From an uncultured Christensenellaceae bacterium (GTDB lineage Bacteria; Bacillota; Clostridia; Christensenellales; UBA3700), in assembly GCA_944383895.1 (NCBI GenBank), contig CALWRH010000003.1, forward strand, positions 167,102-231,101: a stretch of 64,000 bases of DNA, written 5' to 3'. Position numbers and translations under genes: made by a program. The notes below the pieces were generated by a model. It made no database searches and was not told where the DNA came from. It was given only the letters and a program-made list of their open reading frames with translations. Shown one piece after another: positions 52,815-61,622 of this stretch (within the stretch, counting starts at the first letter, position 1; every line of letters starts with the position of its first letter).

Positions 52815-53525
52815 TTATATTATGTAATAGATCGACAAAGCGTACAATACCTGCGCGATGCAGTAGGTAGGCATGACTATGTAAGGCGATATCTTGGGAT
52901 TTATCTTCAGCGACGGGCAGTAATGAGTAAGTCCGAGGAACACGTCCGAAAAGGCGAAGAGCACGGATGCGGAAAGCACTATCCAGCCTACGGGTCTGTC
53001 GTGAGAAGTTATGACGAAACTTATCGCACCGAGTATAACGCCGCTTACGACCGCGAAATATACGAGCATAAGATAGCTCTTGACTTTAGACAGAGTTATC
53101 TTGTTAGTCAGTATCAGTGCGAGCAGTACGAGCGGGAGCACGGGCATTGCAATAAGGAGAAAAGGCGTTTCGCTTATCGGGGCGTAAACGAAAAGCAGTA
53201 CCATATACATTATGTGCCCTACGAAGAATACCGCCGTGCCGAAAGTATTGAAAAATCTGAAATAATCTTCGTTGTCCTTAAAAAATCCGTCGAGGCAGAG
53301 AAGTATATCGCCTATCGTGCCGAATATAAGCGCGCACAGTATGAATATGCCGTACTGCGTTGCCTCGGGATTGTTGTATATCGCGTAGACGGCGCAGAAC
53401 ATAAAGCTGACGCTTGCGAGCAGTTTTGCCGCAAATTCCTGCTTGAGCATGCCTTTGGTGTCAAAATACGCTTTGGAAACAGAACTTATTACGCACAGTG
53501 CGCCTATCAGATAAAAATATACCAT
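52815..53525 (-). CDS. YhhN-family membrane protein, lysoplasmalogenase-like
   Basis: A 236-residue protein with seven or eight membrane helices and the YhhN pattern (FGTIGDILLCLDGFF; GHIMYMVLLF; SASVLFAFSDVFLGLTHY), including the conserved acidic residues in GDILL and FSDVFL that are thought to form the active site. Members studied in animals and bacteria hydrolyse the vinyl-ether bond of lysoplasmalogens; clostridia make plasmalogens, so this role fits. It stands on the minus strand, downstream of a DUF421 gene from which it is separated by about 40 bases. Confidence 0.85.
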   Translation of the reverse strand: MVYFYLIGALCVISSVSKAYFDTKGMLKQEFAAKLLASVSFMFCAVYAIYNNPEATQYGIFILCALIFGTIGDILLCLDGFFKDNEDYFRFFNTFGTAVFFVGHIMYMVLLFVYAPISETPFLLIAMPVLPLVLLALILTNKITLSKVKSYLMLVYFAVVSGVILGAISFVITSHDRPVGWIVLSASVLFAFSDVFLGLTHYCPSLKINPKISPYIVMPTYCIAQVLYALSIYYII

Positions 53526-53568
53526 AATTTAATGATAGTCCAACTGTACGACGTTGTCAATACGCATT

Positions 53569-54267
53569 TTATTTGGCTATGGACGCAAATTTTTCGCTGT
53601 TTTTCATTTTTACCGAAAGTCTGTCTTCTGCGGGATCGTAGCAGGCGAGCAGTACACGCTTTACGTCTTCGCCTTTGAGATTTTCAATAAGCCAATTTTC
53701 TGATTTTCCAGCCCGTTTCAAAGCGTCTTTGAAGATTATTCCGTCAATGATAAAAGGAAGTATGAGGGTGGCTTTTTTTGCGCTTACTCCGAGTTCGGAC
53801 GTAGTTGCGGGACGTGCGTCTGAACGGGGCAGTATGCTCAATTCTCCGCTCGTTTCGAATACCGCGTATGCCACGTCGTTCAGATCGAAATAACCTGCCG
53901 TGCGGCACATGCCGAGCAGAGCGTTGACGTCGAGTTTACTCTTTTTGAGATTGACATAGTCAATTTCGCCGTCGCTTATAAGCACTATCGGCGAGCCTTT
54001 GAAAAGTTTTTTAAGTAACGGGTTTTTGCGCTCCGCAAAGTCGATTATCATACTGAGCGCGAAGAATATGAGTATTGCAATGCAATAGACGTACCACGGT
54101 TTGTCGCCGTCGTCGATAGCCCACTCTGCTGAAATAGAGCCGAGAGAAATGCCTACGACGTAGTCGCAGAAAGTCAGTTCCGCTATCTGCTTTTTGCCGA
54201 GCAGTTTGGCTATCAGAAACAGGGATACGAAGGCGACGAGGCTGTTTATAATTATCTTGTAAACCAT
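53569..54267 (-). CDS. DUF421 membrane protein (YetF type)
   Basis: A 232-residue protein with three N-terminal membrane helices (about residues 7-25, 35-50 and 58-78) followed by a cytoplasmic DUF421 domain. The typical motif GKKQIAELTFCDYVVGISLGSISAEWAID and the domain's GSPIVLISDGEIDYVNLKKSKLDVNALLGMCR are intact. Family members are linked to spore formation and germination in Bacillus, but the biochemical role is unknown. ATG 54267 is the natural start (MVYKIIINSL); a longer frame adds 16 polar residues before the membrane helix. Confidence 0.85.
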   Translation of the reverse strand: MVYKIIINSLVAFVSLFLIAKLLGKKQIAELTFCDYVVGISLGSISAEWAIDDGDKPWYVYCIAILIFFALSMIIDFAERKNPLLKKLFKGSPIVLISDGEIDYVNLKKSKLDVNALLGMCRTAGYFDLNDVAYAVFETSGELSILPRSDARPATTSELGVSAKKATLILPFIIDGIIFKDALKRAGKSENWLIENLKGEDVKRVLLACYDPAEDRLSVKMKNSEKFASIAK

Positions 54268-54313
54268 ACTATAATAATTGCCTCGACGCGTCGTATTATT
54301 CTGTTTGACAAAC

Positions 54314-54340
54314 AAAAAGCGCGGATGTCCGCGCTTTTAT
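54314..54340. terminator. Intrinsic terminator between the phosphodiesterase-like and DUF421 genes
   Basis: Stem AAAAGCGCGGA/TCCGCGCTTTT with loop TG, A run before and T run after. On the minus strand it ends the gene at 54364. Confidence 0.9.
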
Positions 54341-54363
54341 ATCATTGGGTTTAGGTTGATTGA

Positions 54364-55173
54364 TTATTTTTTAGGGATTATGCCGTACAGATGAGATATA
54401 TTCATGTCTTGCGGGATATTGCTGCTGTGATTGCCGAGTCCTATAAGCATTCTGTGTACGCCGTGATCGGGAGCGAATCCGATCAGCGTGTCGTGATTTT
54501 GCCAACACGTTTTGACTTTTTCGCCGAGTTTGACAAAGGACGAGGCATAGCAGTCGAGTGCGTGGCGCGATCTTGCCGACGTGGGCCAGGTGCGGTGTAT
54601 AGAGTCGTCGTAGCGCTGGTTGTAGACGCAGAGCAGATCGTATTCGTCTTTATCCATAAGCTCGAGAGCGCGCTCTACCACTTCGTCGTCGTACTTTTCT
54701 GAAAAATACGCCATGTCGCGGCCTCTGAATATCTTGTCCATGCTCTGATTTTTAACGCTGACGATACAAGGTTTTTTGCCCGCTCTTATAAATGCGTCGA
54801 ATATCGAGTCTATAGTGACTACGGGTTTTTCGTATTTCGTTATGCCGTGCTTTTCGGGTGCCGCTCCCGTATACATGCTTGCAAAGCATACGGGGGTCTT
54901 GGGCGGAAATACCGTGATAAACCTCTGCCTTACAGGCGCGATCTGCTCGCACAGAGCGAATTTATCCGCGTATTTGTCGTAGATGTAATCCGCTACCGCG
55001 TCGGGATTGTACATGAGTATCCTGTCCGTTTTGCTTACGCCGCTCTGAGATATCAGACTCTGTTTCAGCTCGTCGCAGAGCGGAGCGGCGTGCTCGGGAG
55101 GCGTTACCCCCGCAAAGTCGCAGAGAGTAGCGCAAAGAGATGTCAGAGGTTGAGTGAAAAATTCTTTATTCAT
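54364..55173 (-). CDS. Small alkaline-phosphatase-superfamily hydrolase (phosphodiesterase type)
   Basis: A 269-residue protein with the phosphodiesterase/nucleotide pyrophosphatase pattern: a candidate nucleophile T93 in FPPKTPVCFASMYTGAAPEKHGI, and metal-ligand candidates D189/D190 and H193 (YDDSIH), and D236, H237 and H240 (APDHGVH). It is shorter than most family members and has no signal peptide, so probably acts in the cytoplasm. It starts nine bases after the beta-mannosidase stop, which suggests co-expression. The substrate is not clear; a sugar- or lipid-linked phosphate ester is a guess. Confidence 0.78.
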   Translation of the reverse strand: MNKEFFTQPLTSLCATLCDFAGVTPPEHAAPLCDELKQSLISQSGVSKTDRILMYNPDAVADYIYDKYADKFALCEQIAPVRQRFITVFPPKTPVCFASMYTGAAPEKHGITKYEKPVVTIDSIFDAFIRAGKKPCIVSVKNQSMDKIFRGRDMAYFSEKYDDEVVERALELMDKDEYDLLCVYNQRYDDSIHRTWPTSARSRHALDCYASSFVKLGEKVKTCWQNHDTLIGFAPDHGVHRMLIGLGNHSSNIPQDMNISHLYGIIPKK

Positions 55174-55182
55174 ATATTCCTT

Positions 55183-57678
55183 TTATTCTTTGGTCCTGTA
55201 TATCCAGTTTGCGAGATTGAACGGTTCCATGAACACTTTGGTGGCGAACATTTTGTCCTGTGCGGCACTTTGCTTGCGTTCTATATCGTAAAGACTGCGT
55301 ATTCTGAGAGCTTTGTCGAGCTCTTCTTTGTCGTTTGAAGAAACGGGCAGCGTTACCGTGACCTCGGCGCCTGCCGGCATGTCGAAGAAGTTGTCCGAAA
55401 ATTCTCCGTCAATGCCCTTGAGACTTATCTCTACGCCGCGCGCATAAGCCGATGCCCTGAGTGTTATTTCGTATACGCCGTCCGAGAGAGAAGTCGAATA
55501 GGTTATCTTCGGGTCGGTGAGATGACACTTCTTTTCTTTTTCTGCGGTATGACAGCGGGATGCGATAACTTTTCCGTCCTTTGATTTGAGGACGGCGAAT
55601 ACCGCGAGAGATTTGGATCTGCCGTGCTCGCGCGGCTTTATGGTCGCTATCTCCTTGATTTCTCCTGCTTTGAGAGAGATCGGGCGGGTCTGTTCGTAAA
55701 CGGTTTTTCCGTCAAAACATACGAGTCCGTAGACTACTTCGAAATCTCCGTCCGAAAGGGTATCGTTTATAGCGTATACGGTGCGTTTATCCTTATCCGC
55801 AAGTATAACCACGGTGCGAGGCGCGTTGAAACGCTTGGATTCGTAATGCACCGCTTTGGGATTGCCGTAATAGTCGTAACCCGACCAGCTCGTTACACCC
55901 CAGCAGTCGTTGAGCTGCCAATACAGAGAACCGTTGCAGCGACCTTTGCGCGTGCGCCAGCTTTCTGTAGCGACTCTCGCGCAGTACGCCTGGCTGAGCT
56001 GGGTCATATATACGAGGTCATCCATATTCTTGGGGGACCATAGTCTGTCGACGATGTAGTAAAGAGTTCGGCTGTTTCCGAAAGGAGCCTTCTGATGCGC
56101 CTGCATTACGGGATCTTTCATGGAAACGGGCATAGTTCCGCCGTTTATTCGTACGAGCGTGTTCTGATGAGGGAGCGACTGAAGACCGAATTCGCTGCAG
56201 AAACGCGGGTTGCGCTTTGTCAGATAGTCGCTCGGGCGCATGCCGTGCCATACCTTCCACAGATGGCAGTCGCCGTAATCGTCCGAGTTGTAATTTTTCA
56301 TATAGCCGTTGCCGCTCGGGGAGCTCTGATGATAGGGCGTAATGCCGTCGAATTTATTGATCAGAGCGGGCAGATCTTTATAGAAATAGTCGCCTGCCTG
56401 AGCGATGATGTCCTGTCTTATCATCCATGCGCCGCTCATCTGTTCGAGCTCGTTGTTGCCGCACCAGAGAGCGAGCGAGGCGTGATGACGTATTCTTCTG
56501 ACGTTGTCTTCAATTTCGTGAGCTACTTCTTCGATAAAGTCCTTGCGGGTATAAGGATAGGGCGAGCACGCGAACATGCAGTCCTGCCATACGAGTATGC
56601 CGAGTTCGTCGCAAATATCGTAAAAGTCGTCGCTTTCGTAATAGCCGCCGCCCCATGCGCGCAGCATGTTCATATTAGCGTTTTTGACCGACGTCAGTAT
56701 CTTTTCGAGATCGGCGCGCGTAGTGCGGGATATAAAGCTGTCAGAGGGCACCCAATTCGCTCCGCGTGCGAAAATGCCCACACCGTTGAGTACGAATCTG
56801 AAGTTTTCCCCGTATTTGTCTTTCGAACGGTCGAGTTCAAGTGTTCTCAGACCGATCCTGTAAGTCTTTGTCTGCGTTCCGAGTACGCACTCGAGTTTAT
56901 AGAGAGGCTGTTTGCCGAGGTCAGCCGTCCACCAGAGCTCGGGATTTTCTATTTTTATTTTTACCGTTCCCGATCCCGCCGCCGTAATGACGTTGCCGTC
57001 GGGACAGGTGAGTTTGTAGCCTACAGTTTCGCCGTTGCCGTCAACGATCTCGGGTGTTATCTCAAGAGTTACGGCACCGCCCGAGTGTATCTGCGTTATC
57101 TTCGCTCCGTCGAGCCTTGCGCCGTTATAAGAGCGCAGATATGCGGGTTTCATGATGCCGCAGTGCAGCAGATGCGGAGCCCAGTCCCAGCCGAAGTGAT
57201 ACGCGGGTTTTCTTATATGGCAGCTGCCTGCCTCACCTTCGGTAGTGTTGGGCATAGGCATTGCTTTGTGCCATTGACGTATATAGTCGAGGGGAGAGAA
57301 GAATACAACTTTGACGACGTTTTCTCCTTCTTTCAGATGACCCGTTACGTCGTAAACATAAGTACGGTAAGCGTTCTGCGTTTTTCCGACAGGTTCTCCG
57401 TTGAGGTAAATTTCAGACAGAGTATCGAGCATTTCGAATACGAGTTCCTGCTTGGCGTTTTTTATAAAATCAGCGTCGACGAAAAATGTCTTCTCGTAGG
57501 TCCATATCTTTTCTCCGACCCACTGCACGCTCTTTTCGTAGCATGCAATGAACGGATCGGGGATCGCGCCTGCCGCAAGCAGATCGGTGAAGTTGCAACC
57601 GGGGACGTTGCCCGTGAAAATTTCGTTGCTGTCGTTTCTCGAGAGTTTCCACTCTCCGCATAAAGAAATGTAGTTCAT
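55183..57678 (-). CDS. Beta-mannosidase (GH2)
   Basis: An 831-residue cytoplasmic enzyme that removes mannose from the non-reducing end of beta-mannosides and manno-oligosaccharides. The N-terminus (SLCGEWKLS...VPGCNFTDLL; HFGWDWAPHLL) is typical of beta-mannosidases. The acid/base is E410 in WCGNNELEQ, and the nucleophile E496 in FCSEFGLQSLP. ATG 57678 follows GAGGTG; a GTG two codons earlier overlaps that site. It faces a GPH symporter across a 270-base region with a palindrome, which suggests joint control of mannoside uptake and hydrolysis. Confidence 0.93.
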   Translation of the reverse strand: MNYISLCGEWKLSRNDSNEIFTGNVPGCNFTDLLAAGAIPDPFIACYEKSVQWVGEKIWTYEKTFFVDADFIKNAKQELVFEMLDTLSEIYLNGEPVGKTQNAYRTYVYDVTGHLKEGENVVKVVFFSPLDYIRQWHKAMPMPNTTEGEAGSCHIRKPAYHFGWDWAPHLLHCGIMKPAYLRSYNGARLDGAKITQIHSGGAVTLEITPEIVDGNGETVGYKLTCPDGNVITAAGSGTVKIKIENPELWWTADLGKQPLYKLECVLGTQTKTYRIGLRTLELDRSKDKYGENFRFVLNGVGIFARGANWVPSDSFISRTTRADLEKILTSVKNANMNMLRAWGGGYYESDDFYDICDELGILVWQDCMFACSPYPYTRKDFIEEVAHEIEDNVRRIRHHASLALWCGNNELEQMSGAWMIRQDIIAQAGDYFYKDLPALINKFDGITPYHQSSPSGNGYMKNYNSDDYGDCHLWKVWHGMRPSDYLTKRNPRFCSEFGLQSLPHQNTLVRINGGTMPVSMKDPVMQAHQKAPFGNSRTLYYIVDRLWSPKNMDDLVYMTQLSQAYCARVATESWRTRKGRCNGSLYWQLNDCWGVTSWSGYDYYGNPKAVHYESKRFNAPRTVVILADKDKRTVYAINDTLSDGDFEVVYGLVCFDGKTVYEQTRPISLKAGEIKEIATIKPREHGRSKSLAVFAVLKSKDGKVIASRCHTAEKEKKCHLTDPKITYSTSLSDGVYEITLRASAYARGVEISLKGIDGEFSDNFFDMPAGAEVTVTLPVSSNDKEELDKALRIRSLYDIERKQSAAQDKMFATKVFMEPFNLANWIYRTKE

Positions 57679-57734
57679 AAGCACCTCGTTATTTATTTTA
57701 GATTATATCTGAAGATTAGTCAAATATAAATTAT

Positions 57735-57769
57735 ATTTCCTGAGGAAATCGGACAAAATAAGGACAAAA
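57735..57769. promoter_or_regulatory. Palindrome and direct repeats in the beta-mannosidase/GPH divergent region
   Basis: A perfect 7-1-7 palindrome, ATTTCCTGAGGAAAT (57735-57749), is followed by two direct repeats GGACAAAA (57751-57758 and 57762-57769) spaced by one DNA turn. A -10-like TATAAT lies at 57791-57796 on the plus strand. No regulator gene is adjacent, so the binding protein is unknown. Confidence 0.55.
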
Positions 57770-57949
57770 CGGTTATTTTGCATAAGATGGTATAATGACG
57801 GTTTTCAGCTTAAATATAGGCTCGTCATCCTTTTTTATCGCATTTTCTGCCTTAAACGTATTTTTTTGGAAATAGGGTAAAAAATTGTCATGGACGGGCG
57901 TGCGCAGTCCACAAAGCATATGCGGCTACATAATATCATTGGAGAGATC

Positions 57950-59380
57950 ATGCAGGAAAAACTCAGCTGGAAAAGCAAAATATCTTTCGGTATAGGCGCG
58001 TTCGGCAAAGATATGGTTTATGCCATAGTGTCGACTTTCTTTATGAAATATCTGACCGATTACAGGCTCGCGGACCCTGTGTTCGTCGCGATACTGTTTG
58101 CCGCGGCGCGTATATGGGACGCGGTCAACGATACCTTTATGGGCGTAGTCGTGGATAATACGCGTTCAAAGTTCGGCAAGTTCAGACCGTGGATACTCAT
58201 CGGCACGGTCGTCAATGCCGCAGTACTCATCGCAATGTACGCGGACGTAGATCTTTCGCCCGTAAATTACGCGATATACGTCGGCTTTATGTACGTTCTC
58301 TGGGGTATGACGTACACTATCATGGATATTCCTTATTGGAGCATGGTGCCCGCGCTCACAAACGACGAGAACGAGCGCAACCAGATAAGCGCGATACCGC
58401 GTTTTTTTGCGAGCATGGCATGGCTTATCGTAGGGTCGGGAGGTCTTTATATCGTCAAGTATTTCGGCGGGGAAGACAAGATAGCGGGCTTTTCGCGTTT
58501 CGCGATAGCGGTTGCGGTGATATTCGTCGTATCGTCGCTGATAACCGTTTTCAACGTGAAAGAAAAGTCGGCACCCTTGTCCGCGCTGACGGCTGAAAAA
58601 ACGAGTGTAAAACAAATGATGAGGGTGCTTTTCAAAAACGATCAGGTACTTGTCGTTTTGCTCATAGCGTTGTTCTTCAACGTCGCTTATCAGCTCTCCA
58701 ACAGCTTTGCTCTCTATTATTTCGAGTACGTTTGCAACGTAGAAGACGAACTGTTTTCGATATATACCGCAGTTGCGGGATTTGCACAGATGGGCGCGCT
58801 TCTTAGTTATCCGTTGCTTGGCAAAAAAATAAACAAAAAGTTGCTATTCATATCTGCATGCGTTTTGCCCGCAGCAGGATTTTTACTGTTGCTCGCGGCA
58901 GGGTATTTCGCTCCGACAAACGCGGTATGGGTCGCGTTATCGAGCGTGATAATCAATATCGGCATAGGATTTATGCTTGTAATACTGACCGTGATTTTGT
59001 CCGAGGTGGTTGATTACGGAGAGTACAAGATGGGCACGCGTAACGAGAGCATCCTCTTTTCCACTCAGACTTTCGTAGTAAAGCTTGCGGGAGCGTTCAG
59101 TGCTTTCGTGTCGGGTATAGGACTCAAGATAATAGGTTACAAAGCCAACGAGGCTCAGAGCGCTACGGCGATAGCAGGCATGAGAATAATCATGATAGCG
59201 ATACCCGCCGTGCTTATGCTCGCATGCCTGTTAGTGTACTTCAAAGGATACAGACTCGGAGATAAGAATTATCGCCGGATCCTTGCCGAACTTGACAACA
59301 GAAAACATGCGTCTGAGTCTGACAATATGGCAGGAACAGACACGGGCAGCGAAAAAGTAGATGACGGCGGTCTGATGTGA
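57950..59380 (+). CDS. GPH-family sugar:cation symporter
   Basis: A 476-residue, 12-helix glycoside-pentoside-hexuronide transporter. The family signature RSKFGKFRPWI is near residue 75; MVPALTNDENERNQIS and EVVDYGEYKMGTRNESILF are typical. The ATG at 57950 has GGAGAG five bases before it and fits the usual N-terminus; an upstream in-frame ATG lacks a ribosome site. The stop is 35 bases before a GH42 beta-galactosidase gene, so uptake and hydrolysis are in one operon; beta-galactosides or galacto-/manno-oligosaccharides are the likely cargo. Confidence 0.92.
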   Translation: MQEKLSWKSKISFGIGAFGKDMVYAIVSTFFMKYLTDYRLADPVFVAILFAAARIWDAVNDTFMGVVVDNTRSKFGKFRPWILIGTVVNAAVLIAMYADVDLSPVNYAIYVGFMYVLWGMTYTIMDIPYWSMVPALTNDENERNQISAIPRFFASMAWLIVGSGGLYIVKYFGGEDKIAGFSRFAIAVAVIFVVSSLITVFNVKEKSAPLSALTAEKTSVKQMMRVLFKNDQVLVVLLIALFFNVAYQLSNSFALYYFEYVCNVEDELFSIYTAVAGFAQMGALLSYPLLGKKINKKLLFISACVLPAAGFLLLLAAGYFAPTNAVWVALSSVIINIGIGFMLVILTVILSEVVDYGEYKMGTRNESILFSTQTFVVKLAGAFSAFVSGIGLKIIGYKANEAQSATAIAGMRIIMIAIPAVLMLACLLVYFKGYRLGDKNYRRILAELDNRKHASESDNMAGTDTGSEKVDDGGLM

Positions 59381-59415
59381 CATTAACTTTGCATACGGCG
59401 AAAAAAGGAGACTTT

Positions 59416-61365
59416 ATGATTAAAGGAGTAGATTATTATCCCGAGCAATGGCCTGAAGAGATGCTTGAAAAGGATCTCGACAGAATAGTAAAGCTCGGTT
59501 GCAATACGATAAGGATAGGAGAATTCGGTTGGCACGTTATGGAAAAAGACGAGGGAGAATACGACTTTTCTTTTTTTGACAGAGTAATTGCCGAGGCGAA
59601 GAAAAGAGGGCTTTCCGTGATATTCGGCACGCCTACGGCAACGGCTCCCGCTTGGCTTGCAGCAAAATATCCGGAGGTCGCGTCAAAGTTCGAGGACGGC
59701 AGAGTCAGAACGTTCGGCGGCAGACATACTTGTTGCTATTCGAGTGAAGTCTATTTCGACAGGTGCAGGCGTATAATCAGAAAACTCGTCGAGCATTACA
59801 GGGACGAAAAAGCGATAATAGCGTGGCAGACGGACAACGAGCTCGGACACGAGGGCAGCGACGTGTGTTGGTGCGAGAAGTGCGTAAAGGGTTTCAGAGA
59901 GTGGCTAAGAGAAAAGTACGGAGATACTGAAAAACTCAACGAGATTTACGGGACGGCGTTCTGGAGTCAGCAATACAATTCTTTCGAAGAGATAAACGCG
60001 CCCAACGCTACGATCACGGTGCACAATCCGTCGCTCAGACTCGATTGGGAGAGGTTCTGCTCGAGCAAGATCGAGAAGTTCGAGTGCATGCAGACGGAAA
60101 TCATAAAAAGCGTTATTCCGTCCGCGGTCGTCTTTCAAGATTTTTCGGGAGGAGGTCTTTGCAAAAGTCTCGACTACTGCAGGATAGCGGAACTTACCGA
60201 CAAGGTCGCTTATAACAACTATCCCGTATGGGGCGGGCAGAGAAAACCTCTCGAGCCTCACGAAATCGCTTTCGCTCTCGACTATATAAGAGGGCTTAAA
60301 GAGCAGTGTTTCTGGATAACGGAGGCAATAATGGGAGCGCAGGGACATGACGTGACGGGGTATACTCCGCGCCCGGGGCAAGCCAAAATGTGGAGCATAC
60401 AGGCTGTTGCGAGAGGTTGCGACGGGCTAATGTTTTTCAGGTACCGAGGCGCAATAAAAGGTGCGGAGCAGTATTGCTACGGGGTGCTCGACGCGGACGA
60501 TAAAGAGGGCAGGAAGTGGCGCGAAGTGAGCGAGCTTTTCGCAAGGCTGACAGCTGTGGAGGACAAGATTTCGGAGCCGCCCGATGCGGAAGTCTGCATG
60601 CTGTACGATTTCGATTCGCTCGCAGCTTTCAGGTTGCAGCGTCAGAGCGAAATTTTCGACAGCGAAGAAGAGATGAAAAAGTTGTATGCCGCATTTTACC
60701 GCGTCAATGTGCAGGTAGACGTTTTGCCGTGGAACAGATGTTTTGAGAGATACAAGATAGTGCTCGTGCCAAATATGATAATATGCGATCCGAGCCTCAG
60801 AGAAAGGCTGAAAACCTTTGTTTCGGCAGGGGGCGTAGTCATAGCGACGTACAGGACGTCTGTCAAGGATAAGGACAACAATCTCGTTTACGGAGAAAAG
60901 TTGCCCGTAGGACTTACCGATCTTTTCGGGATAACTGTAGAAGAAATGGAAAGCCTGTGGGAGAAAGATTCCGTCACGCTTAATGGTGAAAGCGGAGCTG
61001 CCGCGAAACACGCAAAGTGCGGCGTGTACAGAGAAATGTGTTCTCCGACTACTGCGGAAACGTTATACGGCTACGACGATCCGTTTTATTCGGATTACGC
61101 TGCGATAACCAAAAACAGATACGGGAAGGGTATTGCGTTTTACGTCGCTTGTTCTCCGCAAAAAGAGGTGATCGACGAAATCGCGTCCAAGGCAATGGCT
61201 TTTGCGGCAGTGACGCCCGTGTATTCTCCCGATGGAGTAGAGATAGTAAGAAGACGCAGCATAGAAGGGGATCTCCGCTTTGTGATCAACCACAATGCAG
61301 AGCGGGTATATTATGCCGATCATGCGTTGGAACCTTTCGGATATGTTATAGAAAATATTGAATAA
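59416..61365 (+). CDS. GH42 beta-galactosidase
   Basis: A 649-residue cytoplasmic enzyme. The GH42 barrel starts at once (GVDYYPEQWPEEMLEKDL), with acid/base E142 in WQTDNELGHEG and nucleophile E303 in WITEAIMGAQ. A cysteine group that can bind zinc follows the acid/base (CWCEKC, with C in RHTCCYS upstream). Trimerisation and C-terminal beta domains follow. It releases galactose from beta-galactosides. AAAGGAG precedes ATG 59416. It lies in an operon with the GPH symporter directly upstream. Confidence 0.94.
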   Translation: MIKGVDYYPEQWPEEMLEKDLDRIVKLGCNTIRIGEFGWHVMEKDEGEYDFSFFDRVIAEAKKRGLSVIFGTPTATAPAWLAAKYPEVASKFEDGRVRTFGGRHTCCYSSEVYFDRCRRIIRKLVEHYRDEKAIIAWQTDNELGHEGSDVCWCEKCVKGFREWLREKYGDTEKLNEIYGTAFWSQQYNSFEEINAPNATITVHNPSLRLDWERFCSSKIEKFECMQTEIIKSVIPSAVVFQDFSGGGLCKSLDYCRIAELTDKVAYNNYPVWGGQRKPLEPHEIAFALDYIRGLKEQCFWITEAIMGAQGHDVTGYTPRPGQAKMWSIQAVARGCDGLMFFRYRGAIKGAEQYCYGVLDADDKEGRKWREVSELFARLTAVEDKISEPPDAEVCMLYDFDSLAAFRLQRQSEIFDSEEEMKKLYAAFYRVNVQVDVLPWNRCFERYKIVLVPNMIICDPSLRERLKTFVSAGGVVIATYRTSVKDKDNNLVYGEKLPVGLTDLFGITVEEMESLWEKDSVTLNGESGAAAKHAKCGVYREMCSPTTAETLYGYDDPFYSDYAAITKNRYGKGIAFYVACSPQKEVIDEIASKAMAFAAVTPVYSPDGVEIVRRRSIEGDLRFVINHNAERVYYADHALEPFGYVIENIE

Positions 61366-61446
61366 ACTACACGGGTACGAAAAAATCTTCATGATGTCTT
61401 TGCGTTTTGGCGACGTCGGAAGAGTGAAGATATATTGTGAAAAGAA

Positions 61447-61475
61447 TTGACAACTTTTGCGGGAAAGTATAAAAT
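61447..61475 (+). promoter_or_regulatory. Promoter of the fluoride-riboswitch transcript
   Basis: -35 TTGACA (61447-61452), 17 bases, -10 TAAAAT (61470-61475). The predicted transcription start, about 61482, lies directly before the aptamer. Confidence 0.8.
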
Positions 61476-61486
61476 CATATCGTAAT

Positions 61487-61549
61487 AACGGGGATGAAGT
61501 CCTCCCGAGGCTTTTTGCCTGAACCGCGTTCATGCTGATGACTTCTGCT
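61487..61549 (+). promoter_or_regulatory. Fluoride riboswitch aptamer (crcB motif)
   Basis: The sequence carries the hallmarks of the fluoride aptamer: GGGGATGAAGTCCTCCC (61490-61506), an optional small hairpin AGGC-TTTTT-GCCT (61508-61520), AACCGC, and GCTGATGACTTCTGC (61534-61548). GAAGTC (61496-61501) pairs with GACTTC, as P1 requires. Fluoride riboswitches turn on genes for fluoride exporters, cation:proton antiporters and related proteins. The next gene is the remains of a cation:proton antiporter. Confidence 0.93.
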
Positions 61550-61552
61550 TTT

Positions 61553-61608
61553 GTACGGGAGTATTGCCGACGACCGTACGGATTGCGGAACCGTCGGCAA
61601 TTTTTTTT
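61553..61608 (+). terminator. Riboswitch-controlled terminator (expression platform)
   Basis: Terminator stem TTGCCGACG (61564-61572) with CGTCGGCAA (61592-61600), followed by eight T. GTACGG (61553-61558) can instead pair with CCGTAC (61574-61579), which traps the left arm of the terminator in a loop; this may be the antiterminated state when fluoride is bound. Confidence 0.88.
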
Positions 61609-61622
61609 GCGGAGGATAAAAA

